Source of the DNA: Noviherbaspirillum pedocola
GTDB lineage: Bacteria; Pseudomonadota; Gammaproteobacteria; Burkholderiales; Burkholderiaceae_D
Direction of reading: 5' to 3'
NCBI RefSeq assembly: GCF_016632335.1
Contig: NZ_JAEPBG010000009.1
Location: 124,001 to 188,000 of the forward strand
DNA length: 64,000 nucleotides
Part shown: positions 30,779 to 39,902 of the stretch, piece after piece
Layout of the letters: every line of letters starts with the position of its first letter
Numbering within the stretch: the first letter of the stretch is position 1
The notes under the pieces: model-generated
The model's input: the letters and a program-made list of their open reading frames with translations, nothing else
Told to the model about the DNA's origin: nothing
Database searches by the model: none
Position numbers and translations under genes: made by a program

Positions 30779-33594
30779 TGCGCCTCGACCGCTTCCTTTC
30801 CGGCAGCCTCGCACGCCGCTTCGCGCTGGTTTCGGCAGCGCTGGCCGGCGCGGCGCTGCTGCTAACGCTGCTGGCGTCCTGGTGGCTGGTTACCCAGCAG
30901 CACCAGGCCGGCCTGCGTGAATTGCGCGTCAAGGAAGCGGGTTTCCATGCGTCCGCGGTCGGCTCGTCGCTGCGCTCACTGGCCGCGCGCATGTCCGAGG
31001 TGGCCGGCAGCGCGATTCTTGCCAACGGACTGGTCGACAGCGCCGGGCGCGAAACCTATCTGCAGCCCTATCTCGATGGCGCGCGCGAAGTAGACGGCAT
31101 CCACGTCGAGCTGATGGTCAGCGATTTCGAATCCGCGCCGATCGCCAGCAGTGCCGGCGCCAATTTTTCCCGGCGCCAGCTGGAATGGATGCGCCGGCTG
31201 ATGGAGCGCGATGAGGAGGGCGCGGCGGTGTTCGACGGGCCGTCGGGGCCGCAACTGGTTGGACTCAAGCTGCTGCGTTATTCGCGCACCAAGAGCGCCG
31301 AAGGCGCGCTGCTCTACAAGACGCCGCTGGCCGAGATCGAGCCCGACCGCACCTTCCACATCGCAGCCGCGCAACGCCCGCAGCCGCCGGACGATCGCAC
31401 CTGGCCGATACCAGTGCCAGCGGATTACCAGGATTTGCATCTGCAACTGGTGCGCGATGTCATCCCGCCGACGGACTATGGCGCGCTGCTGCCGCACTAT
31501 GCGCTGATCCTGGTCATCGCTGCGGCGCTGGCGGCGGCGGTGCTGCTGCTTGGCGCGCGACTGGCGCTGCTGCTGACTTCGGACCTGCGCCATCTCGAAT
31601 TGTTCGCCAGCAACGTGGTGCGCGAAGGCTTTGGCCTGCGTCGCGCGGCGATCCAGGGCAGCGGCGAAGTCGCCGGCCTGGCCGTGGCAATCAATCACAT
31701 GCTGGACCGCCTGAACCAGCAGCATGCCTTGCTGCAGGCAGAAAGCGAAAAATTCCACCAGCTTGCCAATACCATTCCGCAACTGGCCTGGAGCGCGCAT
31801 GCCGACGGTACCGCGGACTGGTTCAACGAACGCTGGTATGCCTACACCGGCACCAGGCGCGCCGACATGGTCAATGACGGTTGGAGCAAGCTGGTCGCGC
31901 CCGAGGAACGCGATGCCGTGCTGACGCAATGGCGCGAAGGCGTCGCGGCCGGTGCGCCGATCACGATGACTTTTTCGCTGCGCGGCGCCGATGGCATTTA
32001 CCGCCGCTTCTTCACACAGGTCGCGCCGCTCAAAAGCGCTTCGGGGCGCATCGTGCAATGGTTCGGCACCAATACTGATGTCACGCCGCTGGAGCTGGCC
32101 GAACAGGCAGCGCGCGAATCCGGCCGGCGCCTGCGCGAAGCGCTGCTGGCGGCAAACATGGCGGCCTGGAATTGGGATCTGGAAAGCGGCCGCGCCGAGT
32201 TTTCCGACAATGCGCCCTCGGTGTTCGGCGATGCCTATGTCGCGGGTAACAACTGGGACTTCCTAAGCGCGGAAGACCGCACCCGTCTGGTCGGCATGGC
32301 GACGGAAGCCGCCGCCTGCCAGGACTCCTTCCGCTGCGAAGTCGAATTGCCCGGTGAGGACGGCCAGCCGCGCTGGTTCGAGATACGCGGCCGCTCCGCC
32401 GGGCGCGCCTCGATGCCGCGCGGCATGTCCGGCGTTGCGCTCGATGTCAGCGAACGCCGCCGCGCCGAGAATGCGCTTTTGCAAGCCGACCAGCGCAAGG
32501 ACGAATTCCTGGCGATGCTGGCGCACGAACTGCGCAATCCGCTGGCGCCCATCTCCAGCGCGGTCAAGATCATGGAATTGCTGATTCCGGACCCGGCGCC
32601 GCCGGTGCAGAAGGCCAGGGAAGTGATCGACCGCCAGACGCGCCACCTCTCGCGGCTAGTCGACGATCTGCTCGATGTCTCGCGCATCTCCACCGGCAAG
32701 ATCGTGCTGCGCGGCGAGCAGGTCGACGCGGCCACCATGGTGTCGCGCGCGATCGAGATGAACCGGCCGCTGCTCGATGCCCGCGGGCATCAACTGATCA
32801 CCCATGGGCTGGACCGCCATGAAACCTTGCACGGCGACCCGACCCGACTGACCCAGATCATCGGCAATCTGATCAACAACGCGGCGAAATACACCGAGGC
32901 CGGCGGCATCATCACCGTTGCACTCGAGCGAGAGCGCGAGTGGGTGCTCATCCGCGTGGCCGATAACGGCATCGGCATTTCGCCGCAGGTGCTGCCGCAT
33001 GTGTTCAACCTGTTCCTCCAGGCCGAACGCAGCCTGGACCGCTCGCTTGGCGGCCTGGGCATCGGCCTGTCCGTGGTGCAACGCCTGACCGAATTGCATG
33101 GCGGCCAGGTCGAGGCGAAAAGCGCCGGCGAGCGCCAGGGCAGCGAATTCATCGTTCGCCTGCCTGCTGTCGACGGGCATGGCGATGTGGCAGGCAGCGC
33201 GCCGAAATCGGCCGCGGCCTCGCGCAGCGCGCGCCGCATCCTGGTCGTGGATGACAACCGCGACGCGGTCGATTCACTGGCGATGATGCTCAAGCTTTCC
33301 GGCAACGATGTCGAAGTCGCCTACGAGGGCGAGAGCGCGCTGCGTATCGCGCAATCCTTCCGTCCCGACGCGGTGGTGCTCGACATCGGCTTGCCCGGCA
33401 TGGATGGCTACGAAGTGGCGCGCCGCCTGCGCCGTCTGCCGGAAACCGCCGGCGCGCTGGTGGTTGCCGTCACCGGCTATGGCCAGAAGGAAGACCGCGA
33501 GCGCGCGCATGCCGCCGGCTTCGACCACCACCTGGTCAAGCCGATCGAAGCGGACATGCTACTGTCGCTGCTGTCGCTGTCGCGCACGGCCTGA
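30778..33594 (+). CDS. Hybrid sensor histidine kinase/response regulator
   Basis: A 938-residue inner-membrane kinase. TM1 is at about 14-38, a periplasmic sensor of roughly 200 residues follows, and TM2 is at about 240-265. Next come a HAMP-like linker, two PAS domains (near 325-440, [20 protein letters not shown], and 450-565) and HisKA with the phospho-acceptor in [12 protein letters not shown] (His about 583). The HATPase has [22 protein letters not shown] and [11 protein letters not shown], and the C-terminal receiver has [12 protein letters not shown] (Asp about 868) and the conserved Lys in LVKPIE. It starts within the stop of the binding-protein gene (TGATG overlap), so the two are coupled. 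There is no DNA-binding output domain, so phosphate probably moves to another protein. Confidence 0.93.
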   Translation: MRLDRFLSGSLARRFALVSAALAGAALLLTLLASWWLVTQQHQAGLRELRVKEAGFHASAVGSSLRSLAARMSEVAGSAILANGLVDSAGRETYLQPYLDGAREVDGIHVELMVSDFESAPIASSAGANFSRRQLEWMRRLMERDEEGAAVFDGPSGPQLVGLKLLRYSRTKSAEGALLYKTPLAEIEPDRTFHIAAAQRPQPPDDRTWPIPVPADYQDLHLQLVRDVIPPTDYGALLPHYALILVIAAALAAAVLLLGARLALLLTSDLRHLELFASNVVREGFGLRRAAIQGSGEVAGLAVAINHMLDRLNQQHALLQAESEKFHQLANTIPQLAWSAHADGTADWFNERWYAYTGTRRADMVNDGWSKLVAPEERDAVLTQWREGVAAGAPITMTFSLRGADGIYRRFFTQVAPLKSASGRIVQWFGTNTDVTPLELAEQAARESGRRLREALLAANMAAWNWDLESGRAEFSDNAPSVFGDAYVAGNNWDFLSAEDRTRLVGMATEAAACQDSFRCEVELPGEDGQPRWFEIRGRSAGRASMPRGMSGVALDVSERRRAENALLQADQRKDEFLAMLAHELRNPLAPISSAVKIMELLIPDPAPPVQKAREVIDRQTRHLSRLVDDLLDVSRISTGKIVLRGEQVDAATMVSRAIEMNRPLLDARGHQLITHGLDRHETLHGDPTRLTQIIGNLINNAAKYTEAGGIITVALEREREWVLIRVADNGIGISPQVLPHVFNLFLQAERSLDRSLGGLGIGLSVVQRLTELHGGQVEAKSAGERQGSEFIVRLPAVDGHGDVAGSAPKSAAASRSARRILVVDDNRDAVDSLAMMLKLSGNDVEVAYEGESALRIAQSFRPDAVVLDIGLPGMDGYEVARRLRRLPETAGALVVAVTGYGQKEDRERAHAAGFDHHLVKPIEADMLLSLLSLSRTA

Positions 33595-33821
33595 GTCGCA
33601 TCCGTAGGAAAGCGCCGACAGCGCACGCAGCGCCGCGTTGCTTCTTTCCTGTCCGATGCTTGCGCCATCAAGGAGATTCCGCTCGGCATCCGCTCCTGCG
33701 GGAACGACCGCGGCCGCGCGCGATCTATCCGGACAATGACGACCGGCGCGCGGGCTCGCTTGAATCATCGCGGCCCGCCATTCCGCCGGCGTCCATCCTC
33801 CACCCCCGAAAGGATCAGCGC

Positions 33822-34850
33822 ATGAAAATCAAATTGAAGAAGCTGTCGGACCAGGTGATCGTCATTACCGGCGCCTCCAGCGGCATCGGCTTAACCACCG
33901 CACGCAAGGCGGCCGAGCGCGGCGCGCGCCTCGTGCTGGCCGCACGCAATGCCGAGGCGCTGGAAACCATCATCGGCGACCTGAACGCGCTTGGCGCCGA
34001 AGCCATCCATGTCGTTGCCGACGTCGGCAAGGAGGACGAGGTGCGCGCGATTGCCAAGGCCGCCATCGACCGCTTTGGCGGCTTCGACACCTGGATCAAC
34101 AATGCCGGCGTCTCCATCTTCGGCCGCAACGAGGAAGTCTCGCGCGAAGACCAGCGCCAGCTGTTCGAAACCAATTTCTGGGGCGTGGTGCACGGCTCGC
34201 TGGCGGCGATCGAGCATCTGAAGCAGCACGGCGGCGCGCTGATCAATCTCGGCAGCGAACTGTCGGATACCGCAGTGCCGCTGCAGGGCATGTATTCGGC
34301 GTCGAAGCACGCGGTCAAGGGCTTCACCGATTCGCTGCGCATCGAACTGATGGAAGAGAATGCGCCAGTGTCGGTCACGCTGATCAAGCCGGCCGCGATC
34401 GACACCATGTTCGTCGAGCATGCGAAGAACTACATGGATGTCGAACCGAAGCTGCCGCCGCCGATCTATGCGCCGGACATCGTTGCCGACGCAATCCTGG
34501 CCGCGGCCGAATCGCCGCATCGTGATATCTATGTCGGCGCGGCGTCCAAGCTCGCGTCGTCGACCTCGCATCATGCGCCGGCGGTGGTGGATGCCTTGAT
34601 GAAGCGGCTGATGTTCAAGCAGCAGCGCAGCGATCTGCCGGTGCGCGACCGTGCCAACAACAACCTGCACACGCACAGCGACGACGGCCGCGAGCGCCAG
34701 GGCGTCAAGGGCATGGTGTTCGAGACGGCGCCTTACACCACCGCGACGCTGTATCCGAAGACGACCGCGCTGGCGACCATCGGCGCCGGGCTGGCGCTGT
34801 TTGCGCTGTGGCAGGCGAAGAAGCGGCCGCAGCGCAGGGTGGGGTGGTGA
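33822..34850 (+). CDS. Short-chain dehydrogenase/reductase with C-terminal tail
   Basis: A classical SDR core in the first 250 residues: TGASSGIGLTTAR, NNAGVSIFGR, Ser in NLGSELSD and YSASKHAVKGF. About 90 further residues follow, ending in a predicted membrane helix and basic tail (ALATIGAGLALFALWQAKKR), so it is probably membrane-tethered. The substrate is unknown. The start ATG 33822 follows GAAAGGAT. ATCCT (33795-33799) could pair with AGGAT (33811-33815) and cover that ribosome binding site. The frame is open back to 33660 without support. Confidence 0.85.
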   Translation: MKIKLKKLSDQVIVITGASSGIGLTTARKAAERGARLVLAARNAEALETIIGDLNALGAEAIHVVADVGKEDEVRAIAKAAIDRFGGFDTWINNAGVSIFGRNEEVSREDQRQLFETNFWGVVHGSLAAIEHLKQHGGALINLGSELSDTAVPLQGMYSASKHAVKGFTDSLRIELMEENAPVSVTLIKPAAIDTMFVEHAKNYMDVEPKLPPPIYAPDIVADAILAAAESPHRDIYVGAASKLASSTSHHAPAVVDALMKRLMFKQQRSDLPVRDRANNNLHTHSDDGRERQGVKGMVFETAPYTTATLYPKTTALATIGAGLALFALWQAKKRPQRRVGW

Positions 34851-35428
34851 GCGTAGGCAGGCCGGCGTGGCCAGCCTGCCGTTGCGGTTCTACCGTTCCC
34901 TTTTCCATCTCTTGATACCCGCTGCCGGCCGGAATGTCGGCATGTTGTCGTGCGAAGGTGCGCAGCACTGCAACGCCGCCCAACGAAACCAATGTAGACC
35001 TGAACCCTACGCATGTCCGGTAGGCGTTCGGGTTGGGCACTCCATCCAGTTTTTTTCCAGTCATTGATGCGGCACGTGCTGATCGCGTTCATGATCCTGA
35101 TCAGCCTGAGCCGCCTTGCGCTTTCATCCCGTCCAGATCGGCAAGAGGCCGGGGATCGCCACAAATCATGTGATGCCCGTAACCCTGCACCGCTGATCCC
35201 GTGACCGCTGCATCGCCATTTCGCCCTTCCTGTTTCGACGGTATTCACGCGCATGGATTGCGCACGCGCGACTCACGTATATACGCGCATTAACAAATCT
35301 GTGGTCCGGGCAGTGACGTCGATAGAGTTCGTGCTCTCGTTCGGCCGTGTCTGCTTCCTGCCATGCAGCGGCTTTTCCCCGCGGCGTTTCGCCGCCAATT
35401 TCATACGTTGCATACCAGGGAGCCATTC
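34851..35428. other. Long intergenic region (about 580 bp)
   Basis: Several frames are open on both strands, but none has an SD, a composition or a family match that supports a gene. TATATA near 35277 is a possible -10 for the lipoprotein pair downstream. The segment 35060-35200 shows no clear repeats. I see nothing certain here. Confidence 0.35.
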
Positions 35429-36049
35429 ATGCAGGCACAGGTCTTTTCGCGCTTGAAGAAGTTGTCCTATCTATTCGCGGTCTCGTTGTTCATGCTGCTC
35501 ATCGCCGGCTGCGGCACGCTGTATGTCGATGGCGGCTTGCCGGAAGTCCCGTCCGATAAATTCAAGGTGGCAGCCCGCCCGCACCCGGTCCAGCTTCTCT
35601 ACGAATTCCAGACCAAGGGTGCAGTCAATTCGGTGGCGGCCGAGCAGACCCGGGCCATTGCGCTGGAAGCGGTGAAACGCACCGGGTTGTTTTCTGAAAT
35701 TAGTACTGCACCGGTCACCGATGGCGCGGTGCTGAGCATAATCATCAACAACGTTCCGTTGACGGATGATGCCGCTGCCAAAGGCTTTGTCACGGGTCTG
35801 ACATTTGGCGTGGTCGGCAACCAGGTCACGGATGGTTATCTGTGCACCGTTGAATATCTACCGTCGGCAAAAGCGCCCAAGATTACGAAGACGGTGCGTC
35901 ATGCGATCCATACGACAGTCGGCGCCAAGGGAGCGCCGGAAAAGTCGATCCCGGCGGCATCGGCCCGTGATGCCGTGGAAATGATGGTCCGGCAAGCAGT
36001 ATCCAATCTCCTCGATGCCGTAGCTTCCGATGCGGCGTTCAAGGGTTGA
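35429..36049 (+). CDS. Putative lipoprotein, unknown (first of a pair)
   Basis: A 206-residue precursor. The signal peptide LSYLFAVSLFMLLIAGCGTL has a good lipobox (LIAGC). The mature part contains KAARPHPVQL-like and QTRAIALEAVKRTGLFSEI segments, the latter reminiscent of small outer-membrane or envelope lipoproteins that combine with a second partner. AGGGAG at 35417-35422 supports ATG 35429. A second lipoprotein gene starts 10 bp after its stop, so the two form an operon. Confidence 0.75.
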   Translation: MQAQVFSRLKKLSYLFAVSLFMLLIAGCGTLYVDGGLPEVPSDKFKVAARPHPVQLLYEFQTKGAVNSVAAEQTRAIALEAVKRTGLFSEISTAPVTDGAVLSIIINNVPLTDDAAAKGFVTGLTFGVVGNQVTDGYLCTVEYLPSAKAPKITKTVRHAIHTTVGAKGAPEKSIPAASARDAVEMMVRQAVSNLLDAVASDAAFKG

Positions 36050-36059
36050 GGAGGTCGTG

Positions 36060-36632
36060 ATGCGATCGCTTGTTCTGTCCTTCATGCTGGCCGCGCTGCT
36101 TTGCGGTTGCGGCTCGGTGCCGCTCAATTACCAGCCGGCCATGACCAATCTGGAGGCCTTGCGCGCGGATGACATCGCCAAGGCGGCGGTCGGCGATTTT
36201 TCGCTCGCTCCCGGCAAGCCTGCCGAGGTCGACCAATCGGTAACTGCGCGTAGCGTGAGCGTCGTGCCGCCAGCCGGCAAATCCTTCTCCTGGGCGCTCG
36301 GTGATGCGTTGAAAAAGGAGTTGGAGGCCGCCGGCAAATTCGATGAGCACGCCGCTACGGTCATCAGTGGACAACTAACCCGCAGTGAGCTTGCCGTTCC
36401 CATCGGGACCGGCCGCGGCGAACTCGGCGCCAAGTTCCAGATTACGCGCCGCGGCACTACGGTTTTCGAAAAGGAATATATCGAGAAGGCGGAATGGCCG
36501 TCGGTATACCTCGGTGCAGAAGCCATCCCTACGGCGATCACTCAGTACATGAGTCTGTACAAGCAACTCCTGCATCAGCTTTTCATCGACAAGGAGTTTC
36601 GCCTGGCGATGCAGCCAGACAAGTCGAAGTAG
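36060..36632 (+). CDS. Putative lipoprotein, unknown (second of a pair)
   Basis: A 190-residue precursor beginning MRSLVLSFMLAALLCGCGSV, with lipobox LLCGC. GAGGAGG directly upstream of ATG 36060 is a strong SD. The mature segment GDFSLAPGKPAEVDQSVTAR and the later KELEAAGKF...VISGQLTRSEL resemble small periplasm-facing lipoproteins of unknown role. It is co-transcribed with the preceding gene and converges on the GspE-type gene. Confidence 0.75.
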   Translation: MRSLVLSFMLAALLCGCGSVPLNYQPAMTNLEALRADDIAKAAVGDFSLAPGKPAEVDQSVTARSVSVVPPAGKSFSWALGDALKKELEAAGKFDEHAATVISGQLTRSELAVPIGTGRGELGAKFQITRRGTTVFEKEYIEKAEWPSVYLGAEAIPTAITQYMSLYKQLLHQLFIDKEFRLAMQPDKSK

Positions 36633-36725
36633 AGCTGTGCGCGCCGGGCGGTGAAAGACTCAGGGCGGCAGGCATCCGGTACCTGGCCCGGGCCAGTGAA
36701 ATCAGGCCCGGGCGACCGATTCAAG

Positions 36726-38504
36726 TCACCGCCGTGACGAATACGACTCCAACCCCGCCGTCACCTTCAGCACCTCATCCGCCGTGGTCACACCCTCCAC
36801 GATGCGGCGCGCGCCGGCCACGCGCAGCGGCGTCATGCCATCGGCCATGCCTTGCTTGAACAACGCATGGCTGTCAGTCTCGGCGCGGATAAGCTGCGAA
36901 AACGCCGGCGTAACCGCCAGCAGTTCATACAATCCAGTGCGGCCGCGGTAGCCGGTCTGTCGACATTCGGGGCAGCCGACCGGGCGCCACAGTCTGGCCG
37001 GTTTTTCGATCTTCCAGCTGCCGGCGAGATTGGCCCAGATGTCGTCGACCAGTTCACCGTCATCCGCCTTGCAATGCGGGCACAGCACCCGCACCAGGCG
37101 CTGCGCCAGCACGCCGGCCAGTGTCGCTTCGAGCAGGTAATGCGGCACGCCCAGCTCCAGGAGGCGCATCACCGCCGACGGCGCATCGTTGGTATGCAGC
37201 GTCGACAGCACCAGGTGCCCGGTCAGCGCTGCCTGTATCGCCATCTCGGCGGTTTCCAGGTCGCGGATCTCGCCGATCATGATGATGTCCGGGTCCTGGC
37301 GCATCAGCGCGCGTACGCCGTCGGCAAAGGACAGTTCGATGCCGTGCTGCACCTGCATCTGGTTGAACGCCGGTTCGACCATCTCGATCGGGTCTTCCAC
37401 TGTGCAGACGTTCACCTCCGGCGTGGCCAGCGCCTTCAGGCTGGTGTAGAGCGTGCTGGTCTTGCCCGAGCCGGTCGGGCCGGTGACGAGCAGGATGCCG
37501 TGTGGCCGGGCTGTGAGCGCATGCCAGCGCTCGGCGTCGGCCGGCGGAAAGCCGAGCTCGGGCAGGGTGCGCACCACGACTTCGGGATCGAAGATGCGCA
37601 TGACCAGCTTCTCGCCGAAGGCGGTTGGCAAGGTCGACAGGCGCAGCTCGATTTCCTGGCCGCCATTGGTGCGGGTCTTGATGCGGCCATCCTGGGGACG
37701 GCGTTTTTCCACCACGTCCATGCGGCCGAGCAGCTTGATGCGCGCGGTCATGGCGATCAATACCTGCGGCGGCACCTGGTAGACCTGGTGCAGCACGCCA
37801 TCGATGCGAAAGCGCACCAGGCCGGCTTCGCGCTTCGGTTCGAGGTGGATGTCCGAGGCGCGCTGCTCGAAGGCGTACTGCCACAGCCAATCGACGATGT
37901 TGATGATGTGCTGATCGTTCGCATCGAGCTGGCGGTTCGATTTGCCCAGCTCGACCAATTGCTCGAAGTTGTTGCGCAGCGCGATGTCTTGCCCGCCCTG
38001 GCGGCTGGCACCCTTGATCGACTTGGCCAGCGCGAAGAACTGGGCGGTGTATTGCGCGATGTCCAGCGGGTTGGCTACCACCAGCCGCACCGTGCGCCGC
38101 GACAGCCGCGCGATCTCGGGCAGCCATTCGGTCTGCAACGGATCGGCCGTGGCGACCGTCAGTTCAGTGGCGCTGATCTCGACCGGCAGGATATGAAAGC
38201 GGCCGGCATAGCTGGCCGACATTACATCGGCTACGCGGGTGAAATCGATCTTCAGCGGGTCGATGCGGTAGAAGGGCAGCTTGCATTTGCCGGCCAGCCA
38301 CTCGGTCAGTGCATCCAGCGTCAGCAGCTTGTGCGGCGGTTGCGGCGCATGCAGCTTTACCTGCGCGACGGCCACCAGCGGATGCATCGCCGGCGCGCTG
38401 CCTTTCATCAAGGCCTGCGCCTGCAGATACAGGCCGCGCGCGTCGGCCTGCGGCACGATGCGGTCGGCGACCAGCCAGGTGAACAGCCGGTGCAGGTCGA
38501 TGAC
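36726..38504 (-). CDS. GspE/PilB-type secretion ATPase
   Basis: A cytoplasmic hexameric ATPase of the type II secretion/type IV pilus superfamily, about 592 residues from GTG 38504. The N-terminal T2SSE domain (about 70-130, FHILPVEISATELTVATADP) precedes the catalytic part. That part contains Walker A VTGPTGSGKTSTLYTS, the Asp box VEDPIE, Walker B IIMIGEIRDLETAEMA, the His box STLHTNDAPS and a zinc tetracysteine (CPHC...CPEC). AGAGGAAGG precedes the GTG. ATG 38558 would overlap the upstream gene by 29 bp. No other secretion or pilus genes are in the window, so its machine is unknown. Confidence 0.88.
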   Translation of the reverse strand, partial: VIDLHRLFTWLVADRIVPQADARGLYLQAQALMKGSAPAMHPLVAVAQVKLHAPQPPHKLLTLDALTEWLAGKCKLPFYRIDPLKIDFTRVADVMSASYAGRFHILPVEISATELTVATADPLQTEWLPEIARLSRRTVRLVVANPLDIAQYTAQFFALAKSIKGASRQGGQDIALRNNFEQLVELGKSNRQLDANDQHIINIVDWLWQYAFEQRASDIHLEPKREAGLVRFRIDGVLHQVYQVPPQVLIAMTARIKLLGRMDVVEKRRPQDGRIKTRTNGGQEIELRLSTLPTAFGEKLVMRIFDPEVVVRTLPELGFPPADAERWHALTARPHGILLVTGPTGSGKTSTLYTSLKALATPEVNVCTVEDPIEMVEPAFNQMQVQHGIELSFADGVRALMRQDPDIIMIGEIRDLETAEMAIQAALTGHLVLSTLHTNDAPSAVMRLLELGVPHYLLEATLAGVLAQRLVRVLCPHCKADDGELVDDIWANLAGSWKIEKPARLWRPVGCPECRQTGYRGRTGLYELLAVTPAFSQLIRAETDSHALFKQGMADGMTPLRVAGARRIVEGVTTADEVLKVTAGLESYSSRR

Positions 38505-38529
38505 GCCGCCTTCCTCTTTCAACGCGGCC

Positions 38530-39345
38530 TCATGCGGGGCGGGAAGCGCGCATGCCATTGACCCAGGAACGGGCCGGCATCCTGGTCGCGGCGCGGATCG
38601 CGGCGGCGCGCTCGTACAGCGCGCCCCAGTCAAGCGTGGGCTTGTCGCGGAAGGCCAGCGCGACCACATTGCCTTCATGGACCTCGGGCAAGGGAATCAC
38701 ATCGGCAAAGGCGTAACGCATCGCCTTCAGGTTCTTTGCATAGCTCGGATGGTCGCCGAACAGGTTCACCGTGGCGATGCCGCCGGGAGCCAGGCAGGCG
38801 CAGCAATCGGCATAGAACTCGGCGCTGTCGAGCACCGGGCCGCGCGCGGTGGCGTCATACAAGTCGATCTGCAGCGCATTGACGCGGCCATGCCAGGCAC
38901 GGTCGGCGACGAATGCGCCGGCATCCATTTCCAGCACCTGCAGCCGCTCGTCCGGCGGCGGCAGCTTGAACATGGTTTCGCAGATGGCGATCACCGAAGG
39001 ATTGAGTTCGACCGCGGTCACGTTCGCGCGCGGAAACTGGCGGTAGCTGAACTTGGTCAGCGCGCCGGTGCCCAGGCCGAGCTGCACGATGTGCTCCGGC
39101 TCGTCGATGAACAGCATCCAGGCCATCATCTGCTGCGCGTATTCGAGCTCGATCCAGTCGGGCTTTCTGAGGCGCATGGCGCCCTGGACCCACTCGGTGC
39201 CGAAATGCAGGAAGCGCACGCCGTCTTCTTCGGACAGGGTGACGGGAGCGAACTTGGGTTTTCTGGAAGGGCGGGCGCTGGCGGGACCGGGACGGGCAGG
39301 GCGCAGCGATTCTTCCTTTTCGATGGATTTGCGTTTGATGAGCAT
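38530..39345 (-). CDS. Spermidine synthase-like protein (SAM-binding fold)
   Basis: 271 residues with the spermidine-synthase-type Rossmann fold: YAQQMMAWMLFIDEPEHIVQ, the nucleotide motif QLGLGTGALTKF, the acidic ribose-binding VTAVELNPSVI, and DLYDATARGPVLDS in place of the catalytic loop. The N-terminal 35 residues are basic and Pro-rich, without the beta-sheet domain of SpeE. Such proteins are often annotated as spermidine synthase without proof. Its stop lies about 26 bp before the GspE-type start on the same strand. Confidence 0.82.
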   Translation of the reverse strand: MLIKRKSIEKEESLRPARPGPASARPSRKPKFAPVTLSEEDGVRFLHFGTEWVQGAMRLRKPDWIELEYAQQMMAWMLFIDEPEHIVQLGLGTGALTKFSYRQFPRANVTAVELNPSVIAICETMFKLPPPDERLQVLEMDAGAFVADRAWHGRVNALQIDLYDATARGPVLDSAEFYADCCACLAPGGIATVNLFGDHPSYAKNLKAMRYAFADVIPLPEVHEGNVVALAFRDKPTLDWGALYERAAAIRAATRMPARSWVNGMRASRPA

Positions 39346-39398
39346 GCGGGATTATCCGTTCGCGCCATGCCGCAGCGCAAGCAAAATGCCGGGCGGCC

Positions 39399-39902
39399 TC
39401 AGTCAGGGAGGTCAGGAATGCCGCGCCAGATGGCGAGCTTTTGTTCAAACGACAGCGACGCATTCGCCGGCGAGGATGAAGGCAGCACTAGCGTGCCGAA
39501 GCCGGCGGCAGCGAACTGCGGTTCGAACTTGCCTGAAGCCTTGCCGTTGAAGCACACCTTGGCAAGCGCCGGGCAGCGCGCCTTCAGCGGTGAGAAGTCG
39601 TTCGGGCGTGGATTACGGATTGCGCTGTCGAGGCTGCCCTCGCGGTAGCAGGCGTCCAGCACATCCCACAGACCGATGCGGTGCGCGAGCAGCCGCGTCA
39701 AACGCTCTTCATAAGGCAGCTTGGCCAGCGGCTCGTTCAGCACCGCGCCCAGCAGCCGCCAGAAGTTATTGCGCGGATGGGCGTAATACTGGCTGGCCGC
39801 CAGCGACGCTTCGCCCGGAAAGCTGCCCAGCACCAGGATGCGGGTATGCGCATCCAGCACCGGCGGAAAACCGGTCAACAGCGGCGCCTTGGCTGTCTTC
39901 AT
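39399..39902 (-). CDS. DNA-deoxyinosine/mismatch glycosylase (UDG superfamily)
   Basis: A 167-residue member of the UDG superfamily subgroup acting on hypoxanthine or mismatched bases. The N-terminal catalytic motif LVLGSFPGEASLAASQYYAH is followed by PRNNFWRLL, GLWDVLDAC and the C-terminal LPSSSPANASL loop. The first residue pair of the motif (GSFPG) differs from classical UNG. The start ATG 39902 overlaps the stop of the upstream MFS gene by 4 bp (ATGA), so it is translationally coupled to it. Confidence 0.88.
   Translation of the reverse strand: MKTAKAPLLTGFPPVLDAHTRILVLGSFPGEASLAASQYYAHPRNNFWRLLGAVLNEPLAKLPYEERLTRLLAHRIGLWDVLDACYREGSLDSAIRNPRPNDFSPLKARCPALAKVCFNGKASGKFEPQFAAAGFGTLVLPSSSPANASLSFEQKLAIWRGIPDLPD

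Noticed and set aside
34733-35254. 173-codon minus-strand frame in the long intergenic gap
   Set aside because: Part is antisense to the SDR tail; no SD and no conserved features.
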